DNA from: CAYRGG01 sp964423745
GTDB lineage: Bacteria; Pseudomonadota; Gammaproteobacteria; Competibacterales; Competibacteraceae
Length of the DNA: 64,000 nucleotides
Direction: 5' to 3'
Assembly (NCBI GenBank): GCA_964423745.1
Contig: CAYRGG010000016.1
Span: forward strand, 1-64,000
Numbering within the stretch: the stretch's first letter is position 1; every line of letters begins with the position of its first letter. This document shows, piece after piece, positions 9,128-18,523 of the stretch. The translations under genes and the position numbers were made by a program. The notes beneath the pieces are model-generated. The model saw only the letters and a program-made list of their open reading frames with translations, ran no database searches and had not been told where the DNA came from.

Positions 9128-9628
9128 ATGGCGACCGTAACCTTCAAAGGTACTGAATTTAACACTAACCAAGATCTTCCAGCTGTCGGTAATCAAGCCC
9201 CTGATTTTCAACTGGTTGCAGGTGATCTCAGCGATGTATCCTTGACTAACTATGGCGGCAAGAAGAAACTGCTTAATATTGTACCTAGTTTAGATACGCC
9301 CGTATGCGCCGTGTCTACACGCAAATTTAACGAACATGCTAAAGCCCATCCTGATACCGTGGTATTGATTGTGTCCGCGGATTTACCTTTCGCCCAAGGC
9401 CGTTTTTGCACAGGCGAGCAGTTGGAAAACGTCGTTCCCCTCTCGATGATGCGCTCACGCAATTTTGCCAAGGATTATGGCGTGCTTTTGCAAGATGGAC
9501 CCCTTGCAGGGTTAACCGCCCGTGCGGTCGTCGTGCTAGATGAAAACGATAAGGTGGTATATCGCCAACTGGTGCCAGAAATCGCCGATGAACCGGACTA
9601 TGATGCTGCCTTGAACGCGCTTCAATAA
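9128..9628 (+). CDS. tpx: Thiol peroxidase (atypical 2-Cys peroxiredoxin, Tpx)
   Basis: Reduces hydrogen peroxide and alkyl hydroperoxides using thioredoxin. The 166-residue protein carries the Tpx signature PSLDTPVCAVSTRKFNEHA, with the peroxidatic cysteine at about residue 60, and the resolving cysteine in RFCTGEQLENV at about 94, the spacing typical of Tpx rather than Bcp or AhpC. The conserved arginine is in the SMMRSRNFAKDYG segment. Cytoplasmic or periplasmic location cannot be told; no signal peptide is seen. It has its own leader of about 70 bases after gcvH. Confidence 0.95.
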   Translation: MATVTFKGTEFNTNQDLPAVGNQAPDFQLVAGDLSDVSLTNYGGKKKLLNIVPSLDTPVCAVSTRKFNEHAKAHPDTVVLIVSADLPFAQGRFCTGEQLENVVPLSMMRSRNFAKDYGVLLQDGPLAGLTARAVVVLDENDKVVYRQLVPEIADEPDYDAALNALQ

Positions 9629-9741
9629 TAAAACAAATGGCTAACAAGTTACTGACGCAAAAACTGAATGCATGGTTTTAAATACGGTCATCATCAGATT
9701 TTAACCCTAGCATTTTCTTTGTAAGGCATTTTGCATGCTGT

Positions 9742-10110
9742 ATGGCAAATGAAACCTCCAAAGGTTTGCGGCATCTGCTTAATGCCACGAACTATTCATG
9801 GGCTGGTCTTAAAGCCGCTTGGCGTAATGAAGAGGCGTTTCGTCAGGAGAGTTTGCTTTTTTTCTGTTTAACCCCTATTGCCCTATGGCTAGGTAATAGC
9901 GGTGTGGAGTGTGCGCTTTTAATTGGCAGTTTATTGCTGATTTTTATCACCGAATTGCTCAATGCGGGTATTGAATCCACAGTAGACCGTATTGGGGCAG
10001 AGCGCCATGAGTTATCAAAACGGGCTAAAGATCTTGGTTCGGCAGCTGTGTTTATTGCCCTGTTAAATGCCGCTGTAATTTGGCTACTGATCATTGTTTT
10101 TGACATTTAA
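9742..10110 (+). CDS. dgkA: Diacylglycerol kinase, prokaryotic type
   Basis: Small trimeric inner-membrane kinase that phosphorylates diacylglycerol from membrane-derived oligosaccharide and lipid A modification, returning it to phosphatidate. The 122-residue length, an amphipathic N-terminal helix, three hydrophobic helices and the active-site block ESTVDRIGAERHELSKRAKD (about residues 74-93) are diagnostic; the E, N and K residues of the catalytic set are in place. Start is the ATG at 9742. It stands alone between tpx and the PfkB kinase gene. Confidence 0.95.
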   Translation: MANETSKGLRHLLNATNYSWAGLKAAWRNEEAFRQESLLFFCLTPIALWLGNSGVECALLIGSLLLIFITELLNAGIESTVDRIGAERHELSKRAKDLGSAAVFIALLNAAVIWLLIIVFDI

Positions 10111-10197
10111 GAGATTTGTTTACGCCTTATAGGCGAAGCAAGCAAGCCTTAAATGATCTATGGATAATCAATATTAAAACCTTTTTGAGGATCTTTT

Positions 10198-11130
10198 ATG
10201 CCGGCGTTGATCTGTGGTTCCCTGGCGTTCGATACCATTATGGTTTTTAATGATCGATTTAAAAATCATATCCTTCCCGATAAAGTGCACATGTTGAATG
10301 TGTCTTTCTTAGCACCGAGTATGCGCAAGGAATTTGGCGGTTGTGCAGGCAATGTGGCCTATAACTTGAAACTGCTGGGCGCAACCGGCTATCCACTGGG
10401 TACCGTAGGAGAGGATTTTACCCCCTATGGGCAATGGTTGGAGCAACATGCCGTAAGCCAACAGTTTATTAAAACCATTCCAGGTAGCTTTACTGCCCAA
10501 GCTTTTATCACTTCGGATCTGGATGACAATCAGATTACCGCTTTTCATCCGGGGGCTATGGCCTTCTCATCACAATTGGCCATACCTCAGGATACGGACA
10601 TCACCATTGGTACGGTGTCGCCAGACAGCCGTGAGGGTATGTTGGCCCACGCTGAACAGTTTGTGGCGGCGGGTATCCCTTTTATCTTTGATCCGGGACA
10701 GGCGCTACCGTTATTTAGTGGCCCAGAACTTATCCGCTTTGTGGAGCAGGCGGATTGGATCGCCGCCAATGATTACGAATGGGCGCTCATTCAGGAACGC
10801 ACGGGTCTTTCTGGTCAGCACATTACGGAGCGGGTAAAGGCGTTAATCGTCACCCGAGGGGCCGAAGGTTCTACCATCTTTAGCGGCGCCCGACAGATTG
10901 ATATTCCGCCAGCGCCGGTGGCTCAGGTGGTGGACCCCACCGGTTGTGGCGATGCCTATCGAGCCGGATTGCTCTATGGCTTAATGCACCAAATGGACTG
11001 GGAAACCACAGGACGGATTGCTTCCCTGGCAGGTGCTTTTAAAATTGAAACAGCAGGCACCCAAAACCATACTTTCACACCGGATACCTTTCAAGCACGA
11101 TTTTTTGATAGTTTTCAATACCGCTTTTAA
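10198..11130 (+). CDS. PfkB-family carbohydrate/nucleoside kinase
   Basis: A 310-residue ribokinase-fold enzyme. It opens with ALICGSLAFDTIMVFNDRFK, has the substrate-site GGCAGNVAYNLKLLGA (PfkB signature 1 region, about residues 47-62) and the catalytic DPTGCGDAYRAGLLYGLMH (signature 2, about 247-265) with the general base aspartate. The CAGN instead of GGGANN arrangement and the short length fit the adenosine-kinase-like/archaeal nucleoside kinase branch more than fructokinases. The substrate is unproven. A clear GAGGATC ribosome site precedes the ATG. The gene converges on the PAP2 phosphatase gene. Confidence 0.85.
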   Translation: MPALICGSLAFDTIMVFNDRFKNHILPDKVHMLNVSFLAPSMRKEFGGCAGNVAYNLKLLGATGYPLGTVGEDFTPYGQWLEQHAVSQQFIKTIPGSFTAQAFITSDLDDNQITAFHPGAMAFSSQLAIPQDTDITIGTVSPDSREGMLAHAEQFVAAGIPFIFDPGQALPLFSGPELIRFVEQADWIAANDYEWALIQERTGLSGQHITERVKALIVTRGAEGSTIFSGARQIDIPPAPVAQVVDPTGCGDAYRAGLLYGLMHQMDWETTGRIASLAGAFKIETAGTQNHTFTPDTFQARFFDSFQYRF

Positions 11131-11155
11131 GTTGTCCACAAACACCAGTGAAAAC

Positions 11156-11695
11156 TTAATATTGCAACACAATAAAAGATAAACCGGTTCCTAATAAAGC
11201 TCCTGCTAAAACGTCACTGGGATAATGAAGCCCCAACACTACGCGGGATAACGCCACCAGTAAAGTGAAGGGAAACAGCAACCAAACCAACCGCGGAAAG
11301 TGAAAAACAGCCACAATACTAAACGCGACAGCATGGAGGGTATGACCTGAGGGGAAACTATACAGGTCCAAAGGCGGTACGGTGGCTCGGATTGTCGTGT
11401 TACAGGAACAAGGTCGCGCCCGGGTGGTTTTTGCTTTTAGCCATTTATACAGCACGAGACTGATAAAACCCACTGTCAACATACGGGCCACCGCGGGTAC
11501 CGCTAAACTGCCATAGAAAAGCAGCAACGTCACCATCAATGTATACCAAAAAATACCGTCTCCAAGTCGGCTCACTAGGGCAAAAAATTGTTCGATGGGC
11601 CGTCTTTCTGCAACTCGATTGATTCGCAAACACCAGGCCAATTCAAGTTCTGCCAGCTGTTGAAAACGCATTGCGGCCCCTGATAGCTTCTCCAT
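11156..11695 (-). CDS. PAP2-superfamily membrane phosphatase
   Basis: A 179-residue membrane phosphatase with the full type 2 phosphatidic-acid phosphatase triad: KAKTTRARP (motif 1, about residue 86), SFPSGHTLHA (motif 2, catalytic-site histidine at about 119) and SRVVLGLHYPSDVLAG (motif 3, nucleophile histidine at about 158). Hydrophobic helices flank the motifs. Such enzymes dephosphorylate undecaprenyl pyrophosphate, phosphatidate or phosphatidylglycerophosphate. It starts 13 bases after the upstream glycosyltransferase with a GGAGAG ribosome site, so the two are likely one operon acting on a lipid-linked glycan or glycolipid. Confidence 0.9.
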   Translation of the reverse strand: MEKLSGAAMRFQQLAELELAWCLRINRVAERRPIEQFFALVSRLGDGIFWYTLMVTLLLFYGSLAVPAVARMLTVGFISLVLYKWLKAKTTRARPCSCNTTIRATVPPLDLYSFPSGHTLHAVAFSIVAVFHFPRLVWLLFPFTLLVALSRVVLGLHYPSDVLAGALLGTGLSFIVLQY

Positions 11696-11708
11696 GACAA
11701 TCTCTCCT

Positions 11709-12887
11709 TTAACGTACTAATTCCAAAAAAATGCCTTCCAGACGGCGATATATCTTTTCCCATTCAAACATTTGCACTGACCGACGCGCTTCCTGTTTAA
11801 AGCGCTGCCGACAAGCGGTATCAAGAACCAACTTTTTTACAGCCTCTACAAAGGCATCCTGCTTATGAATTGGCACCAGGAGTCCACTCCGTCCTTGTTC
11901 CAAATGGCTATGGGCGGCCGCATAATCAAAAGCAACCACCGCCAAACCACTGGCCATGGCTTCCAGGGTCACGTTGCCAAAGGTTTCTGTGAGGCTAGGA
12001 AACATAAAAATATCGGCTGACGCATAATGGGTGGCCAGCTCTTCGCCTGTGCGCACACCACAAAAAATCACCCGAGGATAGTGTGCTTTAAGCTTTCCTG
12101 CCAAGGGGCCATCCCCCACCAATACCAAACGTACTTTCGAACACTGGGCACGGGCAGCTTGAAAGGCTTGGATAGCTAACTCTAAGTTTTTCTCTGCTGC
12201 TAATCTTCCCACATAGAGCAGCACAGGATCGTCGGGAGCTGCCCCCCATTCTCGACGCAGCTCCCAATTGCGCCGCGCTGGCGCGAAGAGTCGCGTATCT
12301 ACCCCTCGAGCCAATACCCGTGTATTGCAAAACCCTAATGTCCGTAATTGATCTGCTAACTCTTCGGTAGGCACCAGTGTACAAGCGGTCCGGTTATGAA
12401 AGCGTCTTAAATAAGCAACGATTGGAGCAGCCAATAGCCCGAATCCATAATGCCGACTGTAACTGTGAAAATTGGTATGAAAACTCGATGAAACAGGCAA
12501 CATTAAGCGCCGAGCGCTACGCAACGCAGCGTTTCCTAAAGGCCCCTCGGTGACGATATGGACTAAGTCCGGCGCTTGCCGACGCCATAAACTCAGCAGC
12601 GTATGGCTTACCGGCAACCCTAACTTGAGTTCTCTATAAAAAGGAATGCGTATACCAGGTTGCGGAAGCACTTCTAAAAAATTAGCATGTCGTTGGACAT
12701 CATTGCTATGTTGGCGTGGCCGGATGAGCTGCACCCGATGACCCCGCGCCAGTAACCCATTGACCAAACGCCCTACGGTAGTTGCAACACCGTTTATTTC
12801 AGGAAAGTAGGTTTCAGTAACAAAACACAGTTTAAGCCGTCTTGAAACGTTCGCACACTCGTCTTGTATCACGGCAATGGTTCCCAT
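11709..12887 (-). CDS. Glycosyltransferase family 4 (GT-B fold), mannosyltransferase-like
   Basis: A 392-residue retaining glycosyltransferase. The N-terminal domain opens KLCFVTETYFPEINGVATTV, with the ING loop of GT4 enzymes, and has HIVTEGPLG at about residue 95. The C-terminal nucleotide-sugar domain has LLYVGRLAAEKNLELAIQAF, then FMFPSLTETFGNVTLEAMAS with the E-x7-E motif. The arrangement is that of MgtA/PimB-like enzymes that glycosylate diacylglycerol or polyprenyl lipids. The frame extends to a TTG at 12914, but the ATG at 12887 fits the family better. Cotranscribed with the PAP2 phosphatase. The acceptor is unknown. Confidence 0.88.
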   Translation of the reverse strand: MGTIAVIQDECANVSRRLKLCFVTETYFPEINGVATTVGRLVNGLLARGHRVQLIRPRQHSNDVQRHANFLEVLPQPGIRIPFYRELKLGLPVSHTLLSLWRRQAPDLVHIVTEGPLGNAALRSARRLMLPVSSSFHTNFHSYSRHYGFGLLAAPIVAYLRRFHNRTACTLVPTEELADQLRTLGFCNTRVLARGVDTRLFAPARRNWELRREWGAAPDDPVLLYVGRLAAEKNLELAIQAFQAARAQCSKVRLVLVGDGPLAGKLKAHYPRVIFCGVRTGEELATHYASADIFMFPSLTETFGNVTLEAMASGLAVVAFDYAAAHSHLEQGRSGLLVPIHKQDAFVEAVKKLVLDTACRQRFKQEARRSVQMFEWEKIYRRLEGIFLELVR

Positions 12888-13089
12888 GACTAATACTCTG
12901 CCAGAGATGTACAACAGTTTTATGACGAAAGCATGATAATCTTATGACATTCAACACGTTAAACCAATACTTCCGACACATAACAGGGCTTAATATGAGC
13001 TATGACGATAGCTTTGCAAACAACCAGCATGCTTTATCGATCTGCAAGATTTACGCCTTTGTTTCTACCAATAATAAGATACGCTTTAG

Positions 13090-14382
13090 CTATTCTGATA
13101 CACCCTTGAGTTGCGGCGTAAGATCAACTGCGTCAGCAGACATCCAATGACGAAATCGAGTTAATAACCAAAGTCCGGGAATAGCCAGCAAAACACACAA
13201 TATAAAAAACTTTTCCCAACCCATGAAAGCCGCTAAGTGTCCCGTAGGAGCTGCTACCAGCACCCGCGGAATACCCATAAGACTGGACAATAAAGCGTAT
13301 TGGGTGGCGGTAAATTTGCGGTTGGTGAGACTGGCCATAAAGGCCACGTAAGCTGCAGTTCCCATCCCACCGGAGAGATTTTCGAAGGCAATAACGCCAG
13401 CCAAACCCCCTAAACTGGGTCCAATTTGGGCTAAAACCGCAAAACCCGCGGTGGAAACCGCTTGGAGGATGCCAAACACCCATAACGCTCGATAAATACC
13501 GAGACGTAACATTAGAACTCCCCCTAACAAGCCACCGGCTACGATTGCCCAAAATCCGAACAGTTTTACCACAGCGCCAATTTCGGTTTTGCTAAATCCA
13601 AGGTCTAGATAAAACGGGGTGGTCATATGACTCGCCATGGTATCGCCTACCTTGTAAAGTAGGATAAACAACAAGATCAACCAGGCATCCTGACGCTGTA
13701 GATACTCTACAAAGGGGTACACCACCGCCTCGTAGAGGGTTTTTGGTGTTCCCGCAGAGACTTCCGGTTCACAACACACGAGGGTGGTCACAATACCCAC
13801 CAACATAGCCCCGGCCATCAAAGAAAAAACGCTGGAAAAAGGTATGTAATCAGCAAGAATAAGACCACCACCCGATGCCAGTAACATCCCCACACGATAG
13901 CCATTGACGTAGAGAGAGGCGCCGAGTCCTTGCTCTTCGTCGGTTAAGGATTCACGCCGATAGGCATCGATGGCGATATCCTGGGAAGCAGAGAAAAAAG
14001 CAATGGCCAAGGCCGCCAACGCCACCCAAAAGGGATTGTTGGCAGGGTCAGTTAAACCTATGGCAGCAATGGCTAGCGTTAGCAGCAATTGGATGACCAA
14101 TAACCAACCACGACGACGACCTAAAGTAGCAGATAGGGTAAAACGGTCTAGCAACGGCGCCCAAAGAAACTTTAACGTGTAGGGCAAACCCACTAGGGCA
14201 AACAAACCAATGGTGCCTAAGCTCACCCCTGACTCGGTCATCCACGCCTGTAACACGGACCCTGTCAATAATAAAGGCAAACCCGACGTAAACCCCATGA
14301 GAAAGGCAACCAACATGCGGCCACTGAAAATACTTAGCAAAACGTTGGTTTGTGATGAATGAGCTGTTTTCAATGAAGACAT
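13090..14382 (-). CDS. ampG: AmpG-like muropeptide permease (MFS)
   Basis: Imports anhydro-muropeptides from the periplasm for peptidoglycan recycling, and in many gammaproteobacteria thereby influences AmpC induction. The 430-residue protein has 12 predicted helices and the AmpG opening: MLVAFLMGFTSGLPLLLTGS, LQAWMTESGVSLGTIGLF and PYTLKFLWAPLLDRF, followed by RRRGWLLVIQLLL and FFSASQDIAIDAYRRE. These blocks separate AmpG from other MFS carriers. It stands alone, divergent from pyrE; about 140 bases between the two starts should hold both promoters. Confidence 0.92.
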   Translation of the reverse strand: MSSLKTAHSSQTNVLLSIFSGRMLVAFLMGFTSGLPLLLTGSVLQAWMTESGVSLGTIGLFALVGLPYTLKFLWAPLLDRFTLSATLGRRRGWLLVIQLLLTLAIAAIGLTDPANNPFWVALAALAIAFFSASQDIAIDAYRRESLTDEEQGLGASLYVNGYRVGMLLASGGGLILADYIPFSSVFSLMAGAMLVGIVTTLVCCEPEVSAGTPKTLYEAVVYPFVEYLQRQDAWLILLFILLYKVGDTMASHMTTPFYLDLGFSKTEIGAVVKLFGFWAIVAGGLLGGVLMLRLGIYRALWVFGILQAVSTAGFAVLAQIGPSLGGLAGVIAFENLSGGMGTAAYVAFMASLTNRKFTATQYALLSSLMGIPRVLVAAPTGHLAAFMGWEKFFILCVLLAIPGLWLLTRFRHWMSADAVDLTPQLKGVSE

Positions 14383-14523
14383 AGGGTTGACAGGGACTCG
14401 TGAGTACAGGGAAAAGGGGCGCCAAGATACTAAGCAAAACTCGCCAGCAGTGTGGTCTGCCGGTTATGATAATAAATGAATTGAATTTATTGCTGTATTC
14501 ATTATTCTGTAGACACCTAAATC

Positions 14524-15168
14524 ATGCATCTATATCAACGAGAGTTTCTTGAACTTGCCATTGCCAGGGGGGTATTGCGATTCGGCGAATTTACCCTTAA
14601 GTCGGGCCGCACTAGCCCCTATTTTTTTAATGCCGGCCTGTTTAACGATGGCGCTTCCCTGGCTCAAATTGGTCAAATTTATGCCCAAGCCATTAGCCAT
14701 GCTAATCTTCGCTTCGATATGCTTTTCGGCCCAGCCTACAAAGGCATTCCTCTAGTTACAGCCACCGCCATAGCCCTCGCTTTAAATCATAAACGCAATT
14801 ACCCCTGGTGTTTCAACCGTAAGGAAGCAAAAGATCATGGAGAAGGCGGTCAGTTTGTAGGGGCGCCGTTGACGGGCCGGGTATTAATCATGGACGATGT
14901 AATGACAGCGGGTACCGCGATCCGCGAATCTATGGGTTTGCTGGAAGGGTGCGGGGCGCAGGCTGCTGGCGTTATCATTGCTTTAGATCGCCAAGAACGT
15001 GGCCAAAGTGGACTATCGGCCGTTGCGGACATGCAAAACCATTACAAGATACCGGTTGTCAGCATTGCTCGACTTGACGATCTCATCGCTTATTTAAAAC
15101 AGCAACCCGCTTTAAGCCAGCACCTATCGGCTGTGATTAACTACCGCAATCGCTATGGAGTAGCATAA
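14524..15168 (+). CDS. pyrE: Orotate phosphoribosyltransferase
   Basis: Joins orotate to PRPP to form OMP in de novo pyrimidine synthesis. The 214-residue length and all marks fit: FTLKSGRTSPYFFNAG near the N-terminus, FGPAYKGIPL at about residue 68, the flexible FNRKEAKDHGEGG loop at about 98 and the PRPP motif RVLIMDDVMTAGTAIRES at about 119-136. No attenuator-like hairpin with a T run was seen in the upstream 140 bases. Confidence 0.96.
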   Translation: MHLYQREFLELAIARGVLRFGEFTLKSGRTSPYFFNAGLFNDGASLAQIGQIYAQAISHANLRFDMLFGPAYKGIPLVTATAIALALNHKRNYPWCFNRKEAKDHGEGGQFVGAPLTGRVLIMDDVMTAGTAIRESMGLLEGCGAQAAGVIIALDRQERGQSGLSAVADMQNHYKIPVVSIARLDDLIAYLKQQPALSQHLSAVINYRNRYGVA

Positions 15169-15209
15169 TTTTTTTGCATACATAGATGGCTTATTACATA
15201 AGTAAGTTA

Positions 15210-15671
15210 TTAGTCTTTAGTAAAGTCTTGTTTAAGTACCAAATTGATCAGCACACCATTGATCAGAGGTAACGCAAAAAAGAATATGCGAAAAACAGCA
15301 TTTTCTAGAACATCTAAAACCTCGTTGGCGATGGCAAGCACCAATATCCCTTCTAATAAACTCACTAGAACGTAAACATTACCGATGACCCATCCTTGAA
15401 ACCGGCTACGTCGCAAACAACCAATACCGGCTATGAGCAACAATAACTCGCTTAAAACAGCCAGCACAAGTACACACCAGCCAAAGGGATCGTAGGCAAG
15501 CTCCCGAACCGCGATGGTTAATAAAGAAATTTGATAATGTTCAAACAAGCCTACTAGCAATGCCGCCATGCCCAGCAAAACGCTTCCAAAAGCAAATACG
15601 CCTATGGCGCCAAAACAGATATTGACAATACCTAACAAACTCAGAGTAGGTAATGGCAAAAAACGACTCAT
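15210..15671 (-). CDS. Small membrane protein of unknown function
   Basis: I do not recognise a family. About 153 residues with four hydrophobic helices (about residues 10-30, 35-55, 65-85 and 105-130) and a basic loop RRSRFQG after the third. The layout suits a four-helix inner-membrane protein. The frame is open to a GTG at 15692; the ATG at 15671 gives a shorter N-terminus (MSRFLPLPTLSLLGI) and is my choice. It lies downstream of, and on the same strand as, the glycosyltransferase at 15850, with about 180 bases between, so linkage is weak. Confidence 0.55.
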   Translation of the reverse strand: MSRFLPLPTLSLLGIVNICFGAIGVFAFGSVLLGMAALLVGLFEHYQISLLTIAVRELAYDPFGWCVLVLAVLSELLLLIAGIGCLRRSRFQGWVIGNVYVLVSLLEGILVLAIANEVLDVLENAVFRIFFFALPLINGVLINLVLKQDFTKD

Positions 15672-15849
15672 CAACGACTTTGCGGTTAGCACAAATTAAC
15701 ACTCAGTAGGCAAACAAGGTTTTCATCAATAATGTTTTTGAAACAGCTTCTTAACAATTTGGTAATAATAGTCTACTAGACTGACCAAAGGATAGCTGTA
15801 CACGTTATTGCAATAACTCAAACGCTTTTAATTTGATACAACGCATCCA

Positions 15850-16941
15850 TCAAGGTGTATCCAACCTAACTGCAGCGTCTCTGGAATTGGACAAGCAGTA
15901 CCGTCCTGACCAAACCTGCCAATAGGCATTTAAGGTCAAACGAGCGATTTCATCCCAATCATAGGCGTTTAAAGGCGCCACGGGCGCTCTCTGAGAAATA
16001 GCTCCCCATGTTAATCCCGACTGCAAAATAGTTTCAGTCAATTCCCCCGCATAGGTGCGCACCCAGTCTGCACCCAATTGTGTCTTGAGTTCCCCCATAG
16101 CGCCTAAATCCGGGACTAAAACGGCTCGATTAAAAGACAGCGCCAAAAGTGCACTCCCCGAGTTCAACACATCCCGATAAGGTAGAACCACTAGATCGGC
16201 CACATTAAAAAAATATTGCACACGACGCGGGGGTATAAAATCCATCCAAAGCCGTACTCGAGGATCGCTGCTAGCAGCTGCTGCAATCTCTTTGTACAAC
16301 TCTGATGAATTCGCCTTACCTGCAATCACCAGGACTGCATCCGGATCTAATAATTGCCCAAAGGTGTCTAATAAAACGCCTATATTTTTGTAAGGACGAA
16401 TTTGGCCAAAGTAAAGAATTACCCGTGCTTGGGGAGAAATATCTAAGCGATTGCGGGCTTTTTCACGGCTACAGCGATTTTTATAAATCTGTCGGTAATG
16501 ACCATGGGGAATAATAAAACCTGGTACGTTGACTAGCGCAGGAAAACGTTTCTGCGCCCTACCTAAGGTTCCCTCTGTCATGCAAATATAGCCGTCAATG
16601 CGCTGGGTGAAGTGGCGCCAAAACCAGCTCTCTAAGAAAGGCTGCTGGCTATCGTGGGCGGCTAAGTTATGGATGGTCCAAACGATGCGAGTTCCTCTAG
16701 CGCGGGCCGCGTCCAAAAGCCGCAAAAAAGCTACTGCGCAACCATTGGCAAGGGTCGGATGGCGAAAATTCATTAAGGATTCAGGCCAATGAAGATGCCA
16801 TATGGCATATTTGCCCCGCAGTAAGTGCCATAGAGAAAATTCATCGACTTGTACCCCCCGCCTTTTCATATGGGTATAAAGCAGCCAGTTGTAAGGATTA
16901 TTGCGGCGGTTTACAAAAGCTGGCCAAGCCAGAATTCTCAT
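15850..16941 (-). CDS. GT-B glycosyltransferase, GumI/beta-mannosyltransferase-like
   Basis: A 363-residue glycosyltransferase beginning MRILAWPAFVNRRNNPYN. The N-terminal domain contains IWHLHWPESL and RIVWTIHNLAAHDSQQ, a pattern I associate with GumI-type and related exopolysaccharide mannosyltransferases. The C-terminal domain has VILYFGQIRPYKNIGVLLDT and the late LPYRDVLNSGSALLALSF nucleotide-sugar site. The ATG at 16941 has a good TGAGGA site; the frame extends to a GTG at 16953. It is divergent from the LpxH-type phosphatase gene, a pairing that suggests a common role in envelope glycan assembly. The product is unknown. Confidence 0.8.
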   Translation of the reverse strand: MRILAWPAFVNRRNNPYNWLLYTHMKRRGVQVDEFSLWHLLRGKYAIWHLHWPESLMNFRHPTLANGCAVAFLRLLDAARARGTRIVWTIHNLAAHDSQQPFLESWFWRHFTQRIDGYICMTEGTLGRAQKRFPALVNVPGFIIPHGHYRQIYKNRCSREKARNRLDISPQARVILYFGQIRPYKNIGVLLDTFGQLLDPDAVLVIAGKANSSELYKEIAAAASSDPRVRLWMDFIPPRRVQYFFNVADLVVLPYRDVLNSGSALLALSFNRAVLVPDLGAMGELKTQLGADWVRTYAGELTETILQSGLTWGAISQRAPVAPLNAYDWDEIARLTLNAYWQVWSGRYCLSNSRDAAVRLDTP

Positions 16942-17087
16942 AGGATTCCTCACGTATTCAATAGTTAGGAATGAAGAGACGTTTAAAAAGGTGTCACAAA
17001 TATTTAAATGTTTAAACCTCTTTTATTAACGAAAATTTCATTTTGTTGTTGCAAAGTTGCGCAAAGATTGAAGAATGAGGTGCAACA

Positions 17088-17891
17088 ATGCAACAAAATC
17101 GGTTTAAAACCCTTTGGATATCTGACATTCATTTAGGTTGCAAGGACTGTAAGGCACAGTTTTTATTGGATTTTTTGCACTCTACAGAGTGTGAAACCCT
17201 GTACATTGTTGGCGACCTTATAGATTTTTGGAGCCTTCGCAGAGGTGGCCGCTGGTTAGACAGCCATAGCCGTGTGCTGCAGACTATCGTCGCTAAATCC
17301 CTCAACGGTACCCGCGTCAGGTATATACCTGGCAACCATGACGAAGCCCTCCGAGATTATGTGGGCTTGCGGGTGGCTGGTGTTGATATTCTTCAAGATA
17401 CGGTTCATAAAACAGCTGATGGCCGTCACTTTTTAGTCACCCACGGTGACGAATTCGAAGCGCTGGTACGCTGTGGTGGCGCTATTAAGCATTGGTTTGG
17501 TAGTTGGTCATATGATCTGCTGTTGGCGGTCAACCGCTGGATCAATTTTACCCGCCGCCGTTTCAACTACCCGTACTGGTCTCTCGCCAATTTTTTAAAA
17601 TCCCATATCGGTCAAGCAGCTAGCTATATTGAAAGGTTCGAGTCCGCTGCCGCTCATGAGGCTAAGCGCCGCGGCTTAGATGGCGTGATCTGTGGCCATA
17701 TTCATAAAGCGGAAATTTTGTCGATTCACGATGTGGTGTATTGCAACGACGGAGATTGGGTAGAAAGCTGTACTGGTATGGTAGAACATCATGACGGCAC
17801 CTTACAAATTTTATACTGGGCTGACGAGAAGGTAGTCATGCTGCAGCGTGATACGAAGCAACCGTTGCCGGGATTGGCTAAAACGGGTTAA
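17088..17891 (+). CDS. Metallophosphatase, LpxH-type UDP-2,3-diacylglucosamine diphosphatase
   Basis: A 267-residue calcineurin-like phosphatase with all five metal motifs: SDIHLGCKDC (about residue 11), GDLIDFW (about 42), GNHDE (about 82), THGDEFE (about 121) and CGHIHKAEI (about 203). The RRFNYPYWSLANFLK segment and overall length match the broader UDP-2,3-diacylglucosamine hydrolase group, often called LpxH-like, rather than classic 240-residue LpxH. It could act in lipid A synthesis or on another nucleotide-sugar. Start is the ATG after TGAGGTGCAAC. Activity on the LpxH substrate is inferred from family only. Confidence 0.82.
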   Translation: MQQNRFKTLWISDIHLGCKDCKAQFLLDFLHSTECETLYIVGDLIDFWSLRRGGRWLDSHSRVLQTIVAKSLNGTRVRYIPGNHDEALRDYVGLRVAGVDILQDTVHKTADGRHFLVTHGDEFEALVRCGGAIKHWFGSWSYDLLLAVNRWINFTRRRFNYPYWSLANFLKSHIGQAASYIERFESAAAHEAKRRGLDGVICGHIHKAEILSIHDVVYCNDGDWVESCTGMVEHHDGTLQILYWADEKVVMLQRDTKQPLPGLAKTG

Positions 17892-18074
17892 GTATTGATG
17901 GTAACAACTTTTCAGGAAATAGTGACATCACCTTACCTTTTTTATCGGCTGATGGACGGCCAATATGGCAAACCAAAAATCAGCGAGATCCAAAGGCATT
18001 TATCCGCTTCGGTTCTCGCTGAACTAGAAATCGATTGGGCTATGCTGAATGGATAAAAAAATAGGCTCAGCTCC
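17892..18074. other. Intergenic stretch between convergent genes
   Basis: About 180 bases between the phosphatase and the DUF427 gene. A 34-codon frame on the plus strand (17952-18056) encodes KISEIQRHLSASVLAELEID but has no ribosome site and no known family. I treat it as non-coding or as debris. Confidence 0.35.
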
Positions 18075-18356
18075 TTATTTGACAACCTCAACGCCGCGCC
18101 AAAAGGCAAAATAATTGGCAATCTCTTTGGCCGCGTCTTTAGGATTAGGGTAGTACCAGGCGGCATCTTTATTGACCGTATCACCCACCATAATATCGTA
18201 GTAACTGGCCTGCCCTTTCCAAGGGCATGAAGTACGGTAGTCACTTTCTCGAAAAAGGGCCTTGTTGACGGAATCCGGGGGAAAGTAATGATTACCTTCG
18301 ACGACGATAGTTTCGCTGCTTTCCGCCAACACAGTGTCATGCCAGATTGCTTTCAT
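18075..18356 (-). CDS. DUF427 domain protein
   Basis: A 93-residue single-domain protein spanning the DUF427 fold: MKAIWHDTVLAESSETIVVE, then YFPPDSVN, TSCPWKGQASYYDIMVG and AAWYYPNPKDAAKEIANYFAFW. These blocks, including the CPWKG motif and the terminal F-W, are characteristic. The biochemical role of the family is not established. It is convergent with the phosphatase gene and about 170 bases from prmC on the other strand. Confidence 0.88.
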   Translation of the reverse strand: MKAIWHDTVLAESSETIVVEGNHYFPPDSVNKALFRESDYRTSCPWKGQASYYDIMVGDTVNKDAAWYYPNPKDAAKEIANYFAFWRGVEVVK

Positions 18357-18523
18357 GAATTAACTCGCTCTCGAACATTGTCAAATAGGGATTGTTTTAA
18401 TGTTTGTGCTGACCCCAAATCAAACCCACAAGTTCCGATCCTTGCGTTAACGTTTCTTACTGAATACCATGCATAAAAACAATACCCTTTGGCTCTTTGC
18501 GCGTAAGTCTCAGGTCATCCTCG